Part shown: positions 50,788 through 64,000 of the stretch, one piece after another | How positions within the stretch are numbered: the stretch's first letter is position 1 | How the letters are laid out: each line of letters begins with the position of its first letter | Assembly (NCBI GenBank): GCA_964020975.1 | Contig: OZ026630.1 | Coordinates: forward strand, 22,433,712 to 22,497,711 | From: Hermodice carunculata | Lineage: Eukaryota > Annelida > Polychaeta > Eunicida > Amphinomidae | Direction: 5' to 3' | Length of the DNA stretch: 64,000 bases | The notes under the pieces: model-generated | Database searches by the model: none | Told to the model about the DNA's origin: nothing | The model's input: only the letters and a program-made list of their open reading frames with translations | Position numbers and translations under genes: made by a program

Positions 50788-51230
50788 ACTTAACCCATTC
50801 CTAGTCAGAGTATGACCGAGTTGAAAGCTTTCCTTGGCATGGGTTGGGCCCATTATGCCAAACCCACGCCAAGGAAAGCTATTGCCCTAAGACCTGGACG
50901 TGCTATCATGGATGGTCTTACATACAAATCTCAGCAAAAATGTTCTCTAGTAACGAGAAATTAAGTAAAAACTGATGACAATATACATCCAAGCACTTTG
51001 GGGCAAGTTGAGTGGGGCAAAATTAACCCCTACATATCAGAATACAACTTTTCTGCGTCAAGATCAAGACACAAGATTAAAAATTGCCAGCCAATGTCTT
51101 GTCATTTTGTTCTCTCAATGTGGTCAGCTTCTTTATTGTCCTTAAAGAATTATATGCCACTAGTCAACAGCTTTCCTAAAAGCACTGAGGGAACAGAGAG
51201 ATTCTGCTGAATCTTGTCTGCAGAGGGTTA
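50788..51230. mobile_element. Degraded TTAA-MITE with palindromic core
   Basis: Begins 'ttaacccattcctagtcag'; core at 50818-50885 pairs 'gaaagctttccttggcatgg' with 'cgccaaggaaagctattgcc'. A second relic 'agtcaacagctttcctaaaa' lies at 51165 and a possible right end 'gcagagggttaag' at 51222-51233. Limits are uncertain. Confidence 0.55.
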
Positions 51231-51234
51231 AGAC

Positions 51235-52560
51235 AGAAAGCTGTGAATTATCAAAGGACATCTTTTTGGTTATGTCAGCTAATGCACTGCCTTCAACCTT
51301 TCAATTTCAGATATTATCTGGTTTGACCTTCCTGTGGGTGGGTGCACAGACCTTTCAAAGGCTCACATGATACCAAGGGCCCAATAATAGACCCATTCCT
51401 GGTGTTCATTATTTTCAATTCTTGCAGAATCTAAAATAAAAATGCAACTTCCTACTCAAATTTTCATTCTTCGTCCCACAGTAGGTTTCAGTCTTTCATA
51501 CTGTCTGTTTCTCAGTTTTACAAGTTCATAGAATGAAGTCATATATGCACTTATCAACACCTTTGATGCTTGTACCCCTATTCTTAATATGCACTGTACA
51601 GTTGGCCCACCCTTGTGTCTGAGTAACATTTTGATCAATGAAAGTGTGAAACAAAAAGCATCAGCAAATGCAGAATGTAAATTGGGGCATATGAAATTAA
51701 TTTGAGGGCTGATATATTCACAGGTTCTATCCTTATCATTATGTCCACACTACAGTACGTATGTTGGTTTATGAAAATAAAAAGCAAAATATAAAATGAA
51801 ACCAGGTGACAAGCACACACATACATGCTGTGTCAAAAGTCGAAGGTTAAATGTCTGACTGACAAACAGACTGACTAAGTCAAAATGAAAGTGTTCAGAG
51901 TCAACACTGGAACATATCCACTTCCTGTGTGGTGTACAAACTATGGTTGCAAACTGTGTACTGGTTGATGTACATTCAGTGCAATTCTTGACCAATGGTT
52001 ATCAAAGTTTTCTTTTTGAATATAAATGTACTGTCCTTGCATAACAAGCATTTCACAAAATTGACTAAAAATCACTATACCAGGAGAAGAAATATTTATA
52101 AATATGTTTTAAAATAGTTTCTTTGTTTACATTCACTGTGATTTTACTTCAAAATTTGGGGCGCATCCAAGTTAAAGAGAGGTAATATTAAGCCAATTTT
52201 ACCTTTAAAATTTAAGAAATAATTTTGAACATTGGGTACATCTGACTCCCAACTATTTTATGTCTACCACCTGACCAAACATTGTCCCTTTACAGTGATA
52301 CTAATTATACCTTACCTAGAGCTCTACCATTTTGATTGGCGAGGTGGGAAGCTAGCATTTTTCCCTGTCACTCCCAAGTGTTTGTACTGTTTACAGTAGC
52401 ATGTTGCCACTGGGGGCACTGCATGTCTGACCCCATCTTGACCCCAAACAGCAGACCAACAGACTGGTAACACACCAGGAAAGCAACACATCCAGGAAGC
52501 CTTGGCAAAATCATTGACTTATTGATTTCTTCTTATTTGATATAATTAAGATAATGTGTC
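51235..52560. other. Intron or upstream region, nothing recognised
   Basis: AT-rich, no exon or repeat family supported. Confidence 0.4.
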
Positions 52561-52562
52561 CT

Positions 52563-52678
52563 TGTCTTTGTGGGACACTCAAACATGTACCTGTGGGTGG
52601 ACTGTCAACCCTGAGCTGAGCCTCAGGCTGACAGTCCATCCTTCTGGTGCACCGTTCTGTCTGTCCCATGCAGACATG
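52563..52678. repeat. Long imperfect hairpin, ~55-bp arms
   Basis: The centre is a strong stem, 'tggactgtcaaccctgag' against 'ctcaggctgacagtcca', with a small loop; the pairing continues outward imperfectly to 'tgtctttgtggga' against 'tcccatgcagaca'. It could be a degraded palindromic MITE or a small-RNA hairpin. Confidence 0.7.
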
Positions 52679-53110
52679 TGTACCATTTCTACACATGTAA
52701 TGGTAATTCAAACCACTCCTGGCCCAACCAGAGTCCCATAGATAAATGTGGCTTTCAATTATTTCTGAAATTTTGATCAATAAAGGTAAGTCAGGCAACA
52801 CTTGCCCTTAAGGCAGTCATACAGTTTCTGGCTCAGTATGTTGTGAAACATTTATTTCTGCTATAAATATGACCTCATTACAATGTCAAATGTACATAAA
52901 GTTACAAAATTTTGTATCCCAATTCAACAGTTACTGCCCTCTGACTAAACTGTTGAAAAGAAAATGTTAAATATGTATTATATAATATGTGTGTTTCTGA
53001 GAAAATCAAGGCATCTTGTAAAATTATAGTTTTTTTTCTTTCTTACGAATAAAAAGATCATGCCTCTGCACACCAAAAGTAGCCTTACAAATGGAATGGA
53101 TACCTATTAA

Positions 53111-53577
53111 CCCTTTCCCCTTTAAACCTGCCAAAACCTGCTGATGGTCAAATGTCGTCTGCTTCAGTGTTTTCAACTTATTTCTACAGTTATGAAAAAC
53201 AATTTGACTGAGAAATGTACATAAGACTTATCAAGATCACATGCCCAAGGTCAACAGCTTTCTTTGGCATGGGTTGGGCACTTAGTGCCCAACCGATGCC
53301 AAGGAAAGCTGTTGACTCAGTCTTAACTCTTTCCACCCTAATGACGCTTTTTCCTGCAAATATCCAAATGTCATCTGCTAATTGTATTTCACTAATTTAG
53401 GGATTATTTTTCAAAATTTTGGATAAAACTTGCATGGGAGATCACTCCAAATTATATGCCCATGGTCAACAGCTTTCCTTGGTGTGCTCTGGGTGCATTG
53501 TGCCCAGAGCATGCCAAGGAAAGCTGTTGACTCGGTCTTCTATCAGGGTGGAATGAGTTAATTCAAGGGGGAAAGGG
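53111..53577. mobile_element. MITE family C, interrupted by family D
   Basis: TTAA at 53107-53110 and 53578-53581; ends 'ccctttcccctttaaacc' and inverse 'ttcaagggggaaaggg'. Its own core lies at 53247-53318 ('gtcaacagctttctttggca' with 'tgccaaggaaagctgttgac'). Family D lies inside at 53327-53557. Confidence 0.92.
53327..53557. mobile_element. MITE family D nested in family C
   Basis: TTAA at 53323-53326 and 53558-53561. Ends 'ctctttccaccctaatgacg' and inverse 'gggtggaatgag'. Core 'gtcaacagctttccttggtg' paired with 'catgccaaggaaagctgttg'. Matches 26959-27190. Confidence 0.92.
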
Positions 53578-53581
53578 TTAA

Positions 53582-53786
53582 TGTAAATTGCTTAATTTTT
53601 GTGTTTGAATTTTCATGGTTTCTGTACTTTTTACTTTTCAATATAGTTTTAATTTTACTACTTTGGACATAATTCCTGTTCAAACAATGTTGAAATTCTA
53701 CTTCATTGTGGTTTTCTTTTCACGGTTATATGCCATCAGTGAAGTAAGCAACTATAAGAATACAACAAAGTTAAAGCAATACAGTA
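53582..53786. mobile_element. MITE family E, copy 4, abutting family C
   Basis: Ends 'tgtaaattgcttaattttt' and inverse 'taaagcaatacagta'; interior 'cttttcacggttatatgcc'. It begins directly at the TTAA that ends the family C copy. Confidence 0.8.
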
Positions 53787-54013
53787 GTAGTAGTATTCAT
53801 CTTACATACAGGTATCATGTTTTGGATGAAAAGATGGCATCAGGTGGTTGGGCCATCTCTGACAAAAAGGACTTTTTCCACAAGTTTGTTTGTTTGTTCA
53901 CTTATTAATATTTTTCATTCCACCACAGGACTGCTAAAGCTGTGCTCAGATGCCCTACCAACCACTCCAATCACAGTGAAAAAGGCCAAGCTAACAGTTT
54001 TTATGTGTAGAAA

Positions 54014-54117
54014 CACCAGTCCTTTGTTGAGAGACCACTCCTACAGTAAGTCCAAAAAGGTCCCATAACACAGGTGGTCTCTCATCATAGTGGTCACTAA
54101 AAAGGGGGACAACTGTT
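54014..54117. mobile_element. GAGACCACC-type MITE, short copy
   Basis: 'cagtcctttgttgagagacc' to 'aaaaagggggacaactgttt', interior 'caggtggtctctcatc'. A further diverged piece is at 54955-55090. Confidence 0.7.
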
Positions 54118-56490
54118 TTTGCTGCTAACAAGTGGACACGGAAGCTTATGTAACAATTTTGAGACCAGTTAATTATGCCATTTATCTCAATACATGTTTA
54201 CAGCACATAATTTGTTCATGTTTGTTTGCATGTCTGCTTTCAAGTTCTTCACTTCACAGTGACTGCCAAATCTTGCCTGCAAAGCTGGCACTAGTCACCG
54301 CTATACGTGAACATCCGTCCCGCCACATGACATCTGCCTTTCACTGCTGGCAAATTTGCACAAAAATTGACCCATGTGTCCCCATGAACCAGGAGTCTGC
54401 TAATGACAAAATCTGCCTCAACAGCTCCACAAGCTCTTCATATTTCTCCAGTAGTTTGTAAAGTCATATCAGAAGTTTTGTTTACTCCTATCTGAAAACT
54501 GGGGCAAGTTCAATCTCAATAGAAAAGCGACTGGGCATCTGTTATACAATTTAAAGGTCTGCTTGGCAGGCAAATCAACACTACAAAATTAGACATGTGA
54601 TGACTGACCTTGTGTTACACTGAGAGGTCAATCAGAGATATTTAATTTGCTGCCAGCTACTGAGCCACATACAAGCATCACCATAGTCAGGCACGTCTCT
54701 CTTCCTGTGCTTTCTGTTGTTTGTGCTGATTTATGAATGATAAACAAATGCGTCTGCCATTCCATTTAAATTAGAATGGGGAGTTTACATACATGTATGC
54801 TTGACTGAAACATGTGATCTATATTTGACTTGCCACAATTTTATGGAAAAGAGTGAAACCTGTAAATGAACAGTATAATAGTTCCTGGCTCGTGCAAGTG
54901 AAACAAATTTGATGAAGGACCATGTTGATCAAGTCACTAGTAATATCATTTTCATGTTAATGAGAGACCACCTGTTTTGCATAACAACTTTAAAATCTGT
55001 CCTAGGAGGTGGTTCCTTGAGACCAGATCATGACGTCCCTGAGTGCAGACACTGTCTCTTTTAGACAACCTGTCTTGAAAACCACATGTTGCAAGATAAT
55101 TTATTTCATAATTTTTAGATAATAACTCTGATGGCAGAACACATCATTGAAAGGGCATCACATGTAATCCTGGGGCCAGTCTTAGGATTTTTCATTGTCA
55201 CAACAGCACTAAAGAAAAAAAATGCTTCGGCATCTGTCAACAAAATTCATCTGTGAAAGACCACCCGATCTTGAAGGGCAAGCTCTCATGTATCATGAAA
55301 TAATATTTCATATCTAGTGATGTGTGTAATAAACATGTTCTTATGCAAGCGCATTTATATGGGTTTAGCGATTAAGTCAGTTCTTATGTAGTGATAGGAG
55401 GCAAGGGTATGGACTGCAAGGAGCTGTGCAATTGGTTTTGTTTCTTGTTAAAATCAGACCCAAAAACAGTTATCCCCTGGTATTGTTTTTACAGCACGAT
55501 GTGAGAACCTTCTCACATGTAAGATGCGGTGTAAACAAAGGTCACTGCCAATGTTGGGGGTATTGGAGGGGCATGAAGCCATAAAGGGCACAAGGTGTTC
55601 ACTCATTGGTTCACCTGCATGAGAAGACAGGTATTCTAGGCATGTGGGTTACACATGATTGTGTAATATACATACTTCCTGTATGTACGGAGTTTTGTAT
55701 TTTGTGTCATTAGAAGTTCTACTAACCTACTCATCTACCCGTTTGTAGTAGCAAGACAACGTTGTGGTATTTTATCAATAACTCATCCCTGCCTTGAGAT
55801 ATCAGAAATATAATCCCACTACTTTTATTTGGTTTTACTTGACTTCATTATTTTTGCTGCAAAGATTGATAAAGCCCTGTGGTTGATAAAGCCCCTGTGG
55901 TTTTAAATCTGATAAGTGCACCAAATAATCTCCTAATTATGGGTGCAGTAATTTCCGGGCAGATAGGCCTGTCTATCCTCCAAATGTGCATCCCATAACC
56001 CTATGTGAGGGGAAAATAAAATAGAACCATCCACACTTTTTAACTTCAGTCAGTTCTGGTCAGAAGCAATTGCACTGTTGTCTAACGGCAAATTATCAGC
56101 ATTTCCCATTGTGATAAGTGAATTCTCAAAAAAAAAAAAAAAAAAAGTTTGCAATGTGCTCACGTGATCTCTGAGTGCATGTTGAGTTTTATATAAATAC
56201 ATCATATTATGCCTCGTAATTATGATATCAGAATTTTATCATCTGAAAAAGCCAACAAGATGATAATACTGGAACAATAATCAGGTCATATTTGATTTGA
56301 AACTCATTTTATTTGCATAATTTATGCAATAGCACTATACCAAACATACAAATAAACAAGTCATCAGTATGGAATAGTAGGTCAAGATGACAGTATTTGT
56401 TCCTAGTCCTCTGTGAATGTCAGGAACCCAGTGCATTAAAGCATTAATAAAACCACAGTGGCACAGTTTCTGATAGGAATTTAACATGCA
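54118..56490. other. Intron or upstream region, nothing further recognised
   Basis: AT-rich sequence, no exon supported; a diverged GAGACCACC-type piece at 54955-55090 and an A-run near 56128-56145. Confidence 0.4.
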
Positions 56491-56501
56491 TCTATACCTT
56501 A

Positions 56502-56990
56502 AAATGACTAACATTCATGCATTAGCAACCTACAGTCTTTGTTACTGAAAGTTTTCAGCATTGAAAAAAAGTCCTCCCTCCCCCAACAGAGAAAATCTAA
56601 ATTCCAGTTTATGGGATACTGCTGATGCTTGAAACCTCTCCCCGACTGACATGTTGAGCTATTATGATATTCATTCTTATTTGTGCATCTTTGCCCATGG
56701 TTATGATGCAGGAATTAAACATGCCTGCTAGATGTTATTTGACTTAAAATGACTAATATTCATGCATTGACAAGCTACAATCTTCGAAACAAAAAGTTTT
56801 CAGCATTGAGAAAAAGCCCTCCCCCAACAGAGAAAGTCCAAATTCCAGTTTATGGGATACTGCTGATGGGAGCAATCTCTCCCCGATTGACATGTTGAGC
56901 TATTATGATATATACATATATATATATATATATATATTTTTTCATTCTTCTTTTGTGCATCTTTGCCCATGGTTATGATGTCTAAAATCC
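56502..56990. repeat. Direct duplication, ~240-bp unit, two copies
   Basis: Copies at about 56502-56715 and 56744-56980 share 'aaaatgactaa(c/t)attcatgc', 'tttatgggatactgctgatg', 'gacatgttgagctattatga' and 'gtgcatctttgcccatggtt'. Copy 2 has gained a (TA)n run (about 56910-56938). Confidence 0.88.
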
Positions 56991-57000
56991 TGCATCACAA

Positions 57001-57089
57001 GCACCAATCACCATGAAATTCTTTACACCATTTGTATGTGTGCAAGCACTGATCATCGTGAAATTCTTTACACCATTTGTATGTGTGCC
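57001..57089. repeat. Direct duplication, ~44-bp unit, two copies
   Basis: 'gtgaaattctttacaccatt' followed by 'tgtatgtgtgc' occurs twice in tandem, immediately after the 240-bp duplication. Confidence 0.88.
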
Positions 57090-59225
<2,136 letters not shown>

Positions 59226-59244
59226 TGCCCCTGTCCTGGTCAGA

Positions 59245-59455
59245 ATAAGACTAAGGCTTTCCTTGGTAAGGGTTGTATCAGGGCTGTCCAACTGGAGCAT
59301 TGTAGCAAAATTTTGCTATAAAGCTCTTCAAAATTGCTACAGATTTTCTCAAAAATAAGTGTTTCATATGTGTAGTGGAAAAACCGCTACAAGTAAAGAA
59401 TGGACAGCACTGTGTACCCAACCTGTGGCAGGGAAAGCTACTAACCTGAGGCATG
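59245..59455. mobile_element. Degraded palindromic MITE core split by a short TIR insert
   Basis: Left arm 'ctaaggctttccttggtaag' and right arm 'cccaacctgtggcagggaaa' belong to one palindromic core of the TTAA-MITE type. Between them (about 59278-59413) is a short element with inverted ends 'cagggctgtcca' and 'tggacagcactg'. Confidence 0.55.
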
Positions 59456-59842
59456 TCATAATGACAGGTCTTGTCTATGACTGTCAGTAGAAGTGGTTTC
59501 TATTGAAACAAAACTTTAAAAGCAAAAACATTAAGCTGACAAAAATTTAAATCCAGGCATTCTTGGGTGATTTGAGTGTGAAAAGCTTGATGACAAGAAC
59601 CCAGAGTTTTTTAAAAATTATGATTCCTAATAAGCAGTCTGACATTCCCATGGTCCCCTCTGTCATGTACAGGACTTTACACATGTACCATCAACAGATT
59701 TTTGGTACATCCAAGAACAATCTCAGTGTAGTGTGTTTAAAAAAAGCCCAAAATTTCCATTGCAATCATTTAACTCCCATGTCATGAGATTTATACACCT
59801 ACTTACTGGCAGAAGTTTCATGAAAGCAGAAAATGAACAGCT

Positions 59843-60047
<205 letters not shown>

Positions 60048-60149
60048 ATCTGTTTGTATGCATAAATCTTTCAAAAGTTAAAATACCTGTGATAAGCATT
60101 GTTTCCCCTTTGAATTACCTTTGACTTACATCTGTGGGTACTTATACAT

Positions 60150-60362
60150 TACCCTATTCTCCCTTTTTAGCACCCTGGGTGCTTTGGAATTTTAATTGAG
60201 GTGTACTTCAATTGTAGACATAAATTTGGAACATTTTAGCTATATCAACATGTAAATTACCATAGAATATATAAAATTTTCTAATATTTTAAACCTTTTT
60301 GCCAGAAAAATGGAGAGGGGGCACTTAATAGGCTGGGGGCACTTAAAAGGGAGAATACGGTA
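60150..60362. mobile_element. MITE with 'attctccctttt' TIRs, 213 bp
   Basis: Left 'accctattctcccttttta', right inverse of 'aaaagggagaatacggta'; 'gcaccctgg' near the left end pairs with 'gggggcact' near the right. TA at both ends. Confidence 0.8.
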
Positions 60363-61160
60363 TGTATCATGGATGTTGGAGTGGTCTCTGAGTGCATCAT
60401 TGTGGATACCACAAATTTTAGCCTTATACTGCCACATAAATATAAACCATAAGCTGAAAATGTTTTCTTGATGCTTGACTGTAAAGTATCCCCACATGAT
60501 CTAAAATACTTGACAGGTATTTGGATACAGCTGTTTGATGGCTCAGTCAGCAGTAATTTCATGAATTCCCTGAGCATGGAAGCCTCCAGTAGTCTGGACA
60601 CATTGTGATGTACTGAGGAGGCTAATTTTTGCTATAGAAAAATGTCCTTTGAACAGGATGTGGTGAAGAGATGACAAGTATGCTTACTATGCACATTATG
60701 CACATCTAAAATGGCTGATAAATCAACATACAATAACGAAACCCGATTACTGCACTATCTTCTTCCCACATCATCAACATGTGTAAAAATGTAATGAATA
60801 TATTTATTAAATGATAATGGCTATTTAGGTTCAATTATATGTAAAAATGTTCTTTATATTCCGGTTCAATATGTATGAATGTCAATATCCAGAGAAAAAA
60901 TAAATCCACAGGATACATCACCCAATATGAGAGGTCACAATTAGCTATTTCTTGTATATTCTGCGGAATACACCAACCCAATACACAAAATTCTTGCTGA
61001 TAAGAGTTGCATATTCCCAGTGAATTTTATGTAAAAGTTAGATGAACTGTTTACTTTTAAAGCTAATTAAACATAAATATCAGAATCATTCAAATTACAC
61101 ACCTAAATTTAACATAAGTTATACACCCAGATTTACCATGAAAAGTTCAGTGTGTCTATT
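60363..61160. other. Intron or upstream region, nothing recognised
   Basis: AT-rich, no exon or repeat supported. Confidence 0.4.
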
Positions 61161-61162
61161 GG

Positions 61163-61420
61163 CAGCAGAGCCTCCAAGCTAGCCTATGTTAAAACTGGGA
61201 GACCTCCCTCCTGTAGGTACTGAAAACTGGGAGGGTGAGGGCCGAAGGTGCCAAGCATAGCTAGGGGAGTCTGGGGGCACGCTCTCCCAGGAAAAAAATT
61301 TTAAATTTGCACATTTGTTTCCTGCATTTTGAACCATTTTAGGCGCCATCATATATGATGGTACCTTAAATGGTACAACTTTATAGCCACCAATGGCGGG
61401 AGACTTGGAGGCTCTGTGGC
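61163..61420. mobile_element. TIR element, ~258 bp, 'cagagcctccaag' ends
   Basis: Left 'gcagagcctccaag', right 'cttggaggctctgtgg'. Interior 'gggggcacgctctcccagg' is a phrase seen in hAT-like short elements (inference). Confidence 0.75.
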
Positions 61421-62134
61421 AGTGGTTTTTTAAATACTTAAGTTGCAAATTACAACAGAAAGTATTGGGATTACACAACTGTAGCCCTCCTGACTCAAGT
61501 GCCCTTAAGGAGGGATAAGGAATCTTCCATTCTTGTTTTTTTCCTATTCAGGTAAATACAGTAAGTCAGAATTTCGTTCCAGAAGTAGTTCCTGCCTCCT
61601 CCCCCCCCCCCCATGTATCTTAAAATCTAAAATATACGTGTCTCTCTCTTTTATGATTGTGAATTCTTCTAAACCACTGGATAAAGAAATTATAACATGG
61701 TTGTACTGGTTTATCATTTTAACACTCATACTGACTGGTCCAGCATCATTCACTCACTTTGCTGTGCTTTGTTTGCTCATCGTATCAGACCACTCCTGAT
61801 AGCAATGATATACAGGCACAACCGTGTTGTAGTCTAAATGTCCACCATGTCTACTGTCTTATTTTGGCGTGACATACACATGCACCAAAGAAATTCTTGT
61901 CTTCTGAGAAATGACACAAGATACAGGATATTATAACTACAAAGAGAAATACAAAGATTTATGTTGGCATATGTGATAATTTCAAACAGGTTGGTCACAG
62001 CATGGAAGGGACTTCATAGTGTGAATCCTATAATAACTAATGAATCATTATGGACACCACACCATATACAGTACTCCCTGCTTGTACAGTCCCTCATTGC
62101 AAGGTGAATTCACACTAAAGCACACTTTCCTGTT

Positions 62135-62165
62135 CTGATGAGCCCAGGTTGTGGCGAAACCGGTC
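62135..62165 (+). ncRNA. Hammerhead ribozyme-like core
   Basis: The conserved bases are in order: CTGATGA (62135-62141), a 3-bp stem II GCC/GGC (62142-62144 with 62153-62155) closed by an 8-base loop, GAAA (62156-62159), a minimal palindromic stem III (ACCGGT), and C at 62165 as the expected cleavage base. Stem I is weak: only A66-T34 and a G-T wobble pair directly, or AGG with CCT after a bulge. Hammerheads with tiny palindromic stem III are known from Penelope-like elements and retrozymes of animals. Activity is not shown. Confidence 0.5.
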
Positions 62166-62169
62166 AGGC

Positions 62170-63700
62170 AATATGATAATACAAAGACTTTATTCTGACT
62201 ATACAAAGGCACCACAGACGGGCAGTCTCGCTGTTGTGGCACTTGCATAGTTCTCTATAGACACTTTCCTGTTACTTCTATGTTAAATGTCCCCTTTGTT
62301 TTAAGGCAGTCTTGCTGTACCACGGTCTGCTCCACTGACCCAAACAACAGCACTAAAATGACACAGCACTGTGTCCTATAAATCTGACAAGACCAGCAGC
62401 CATATGACATTAATAATTTTTTTATACCATAAAAAGAGGACATAAATCTATTTTATGATGTGGACCCCCAAACACATATATATGTATTTCCTGCTTACAC
62501 CATTCAAATTTTCCTAGAATTTCCTTCAGAATATTCTATCTTTATAATATCTTTATAACAAGATAATTCCAAACACATCAGAAAACAAAATTTGTACACA
62601 AGCCCAACTCTTGAACATATTAACAGCACACAAAAAACTATGCCATTAATGTTGAAGTCCAGTACATTTGATAAGATGCCCATGGCAATAGTAATGCAAA
62701 CTTCCTCAAGTAATTAGTCCAATACTGGGATTAAAACAGCAGGTGTGTGCGTGGTGGTGGTATGGAGCATGTGGGACACACAAAAAGCTGCAGACAAAAT
62801 GTTTATGTGTCAATGTCGGGTGCAACTACAGCACACTAACTTGAGGAGTTCCTCACTTTTCTATCTTCATAAATTCCCCATTAGAGCCTGCAGTATGCTG
62901 AATTAAGTGATGCACTTTGCACAATGGTGCTTAATGTAACTCCTGTTCCTCTCTCTAACATAATGTTACTGTTTCGTGGCGTGCTGTCAGGCCTACATCA
63001 AACTATACATGATGACACACTGCTCAACATGTGTAATACAACTATCACAAACATGGTATCAAGGCTCATGGGACACAAGTATGTATGTATATATCCATAC
63101 AAACATTTTCCATTGTGAAACAGAACAGAATGTATTGTGTTTTCCTCACATTATAAACTCAAAGGTGACCCACTGGTTACCTTTTTTTTCCACTTCCTTC
63201 CACCTTTTTTACCCCCTTTCGTGCTCTCAAAATCTTGGAAAAACAAAGCACTGCATGCAATGCTGCATTGTGGGCAGCACCATTCTAGTCCAAATACAGT
63301 TGGTAGATGGAACTTGACATCGCCAAGCTGTATTCTGGGGTTTCACAAACCAGTACACTGAGAGTGTGCTGCACAATGTATTGCACACACATAGTCCTAC
63401 AACACATCCCTATTGTCACTTGCTGTTGGTAGCTCCTTAGTTATACGGTGACATCATGGTAACACTTTGCTTTTCTGCTAATGATTTAAATCTGAGGTCA
63501 CTCAATAGAGAAAGTGACCTTTCCCTATTCATCATGTTAAATTACTCTGGCAACCATGATAAAATTTCTCATGCATATCACTTTTCTAACCAGTTTTATA
63601 AAAAATTTGTTTAAATTATCATAAAATGAAATGAAACAAACAAAATAAAATAAAATAGCACAATAGAGCCAACTGAATACAGCAAACCCTAATGTATATG
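62170..63700. other. Right-hand region, nothing recognised
   Basis: AT-rich with short open frames only. No FER N-terminal exon, promoter or CpG-rich stretch was seen. Confidence 0.4.
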
Positions 63701-63860
63701 TTTGTGACCACGGAATGGTCAGGTCTTGAACCAGCAACCTTCAGCACCAATCACCTAACCGAAAACGGGAAATGTACATACCAACTGCACCAAATCCCCA
63801 TTCCTAAAAAGAATGGTATAATGGAGGCCGGTATGCGTGAATGCCATAACTGACACGGCA
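63700..63860 (-). mobile_element. tRNA-derived SINE, copy 2
   Basis: On the minus strand: 'aggaatggggatttggtgca', A-box-like 'ttggtgcagttggtatg', then 'catttcccgttttcggttag', 'ggtgctgaaggttgc' and a good B box 'ggttcaagacc'. It aligns with the copy at 32700-32850 over about 110 bp. Confidence 0.75.
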
Positions 63861-64000
63861 CAGTTCATTGTATTTAATCCAGTATAGGTACTGTTTTCGG
63901 AGTTGTCCCAGATCAGGGACTGTACATATGTAAGTCCACCAGCATCAAAGGAGCACCAAAATATATAAATGTTTTGTGACCACCGAACACAAGGGTCTCG

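Noticed and set aside
61544-61753. Frame with QELLLERNSDLLYL as the missing FER N-terminus
   Set aside because: Only loosely reminiscent of the LLE..K pattern; it runs through a poly-C tract and lacks the RIKSDKEYA-type motif.

Overview
This is a eukaryotic, AT-rich, repeat-dense window dominated by one long, intron-rich gene on the minus strand: an orthologue of the FES/FER non-receptor tyrosine kinase. Seventeen coding exons (one a tentative cassette, one a 33-nt microexon) lie between 49852 and 12303. Every splice phase is mutually consistent. Read in order they give most of the F-BAR domain, a coiled-coil/FX linker, an SH2 domain and a complete kinase domain ending in a stop at 12303-12305. 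About 846 residues are encoded here. The first ~70 residues of the F-BAR domain were not found and probably lie beyond 64000. I could not support any other cellular protein-coding gene.

The organism is probably a bivalve mollusc or another lophotrochozoan. This is an inference from dispersed repeats that open with a 'caagaggccca.gggcct' motif and end in '(gat)ggacggacagac' runs (13733-15530, 44190-44640), and from arrays of 'cagatacttgacctagtgacc' units ending in a '..tatgcccc..ggggcata..' palindrome (33690-34410). Both are styles I associate with bivalve genomes. FER is present as a single gene, as in invertebrates generally.

Layout: 1-12300 is the region downstream of FER (3' UTR limit unknown) and holds a diverged tandem array (0.9-3.2 kb), an array of short palindromic 'ctaaatcatttag' units (3.7-4.45 kb), nested MITEs (7.4-7.85 kb) and a 53-bp minisatellite (9.4-9.67 kb). 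12.3-18.4 kb holds the kinase exons; 22.7-23.7 kb the SH2 exons; 28.1-34.7 kb the linker and distal F-BAR exons; 43.0-49.85 kb the remaining F-BAR exons. The introns carry two DIRS-like fossils (18.7-22.4 kb with inverted terminal repeats; about 35.4-37.6 kb with a tyrosine-recombinase-like part), a decayed LINE reverse transcriptase (39.7-41.6 kb), two tRNA-derived SINEs (32.7 and 63.7 kb), a minisatellite split by a 1.05-kb TIR element (47.4-49.15 kb) and many MITEs.

The most interesting non-genic signal is a set of TTAA-flanked MITE families (called A, B, C and D here). Families A, C and D have different terminal repeats but share an internal palindromic core beginning 'gtcaacagctttcc'. 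They are nested in each other with a matching TTAA empty site. A second signal is a hammerhead-ribozyme-like core at 62135-62165. In the gene itself, an intron-retention stop before the SH2 exons, two in-phase donors, a possible cassette exon, and an SH2 exon that begins exactly with ATG suggest the locus could make separate F-BAR and SH2-kinase products.
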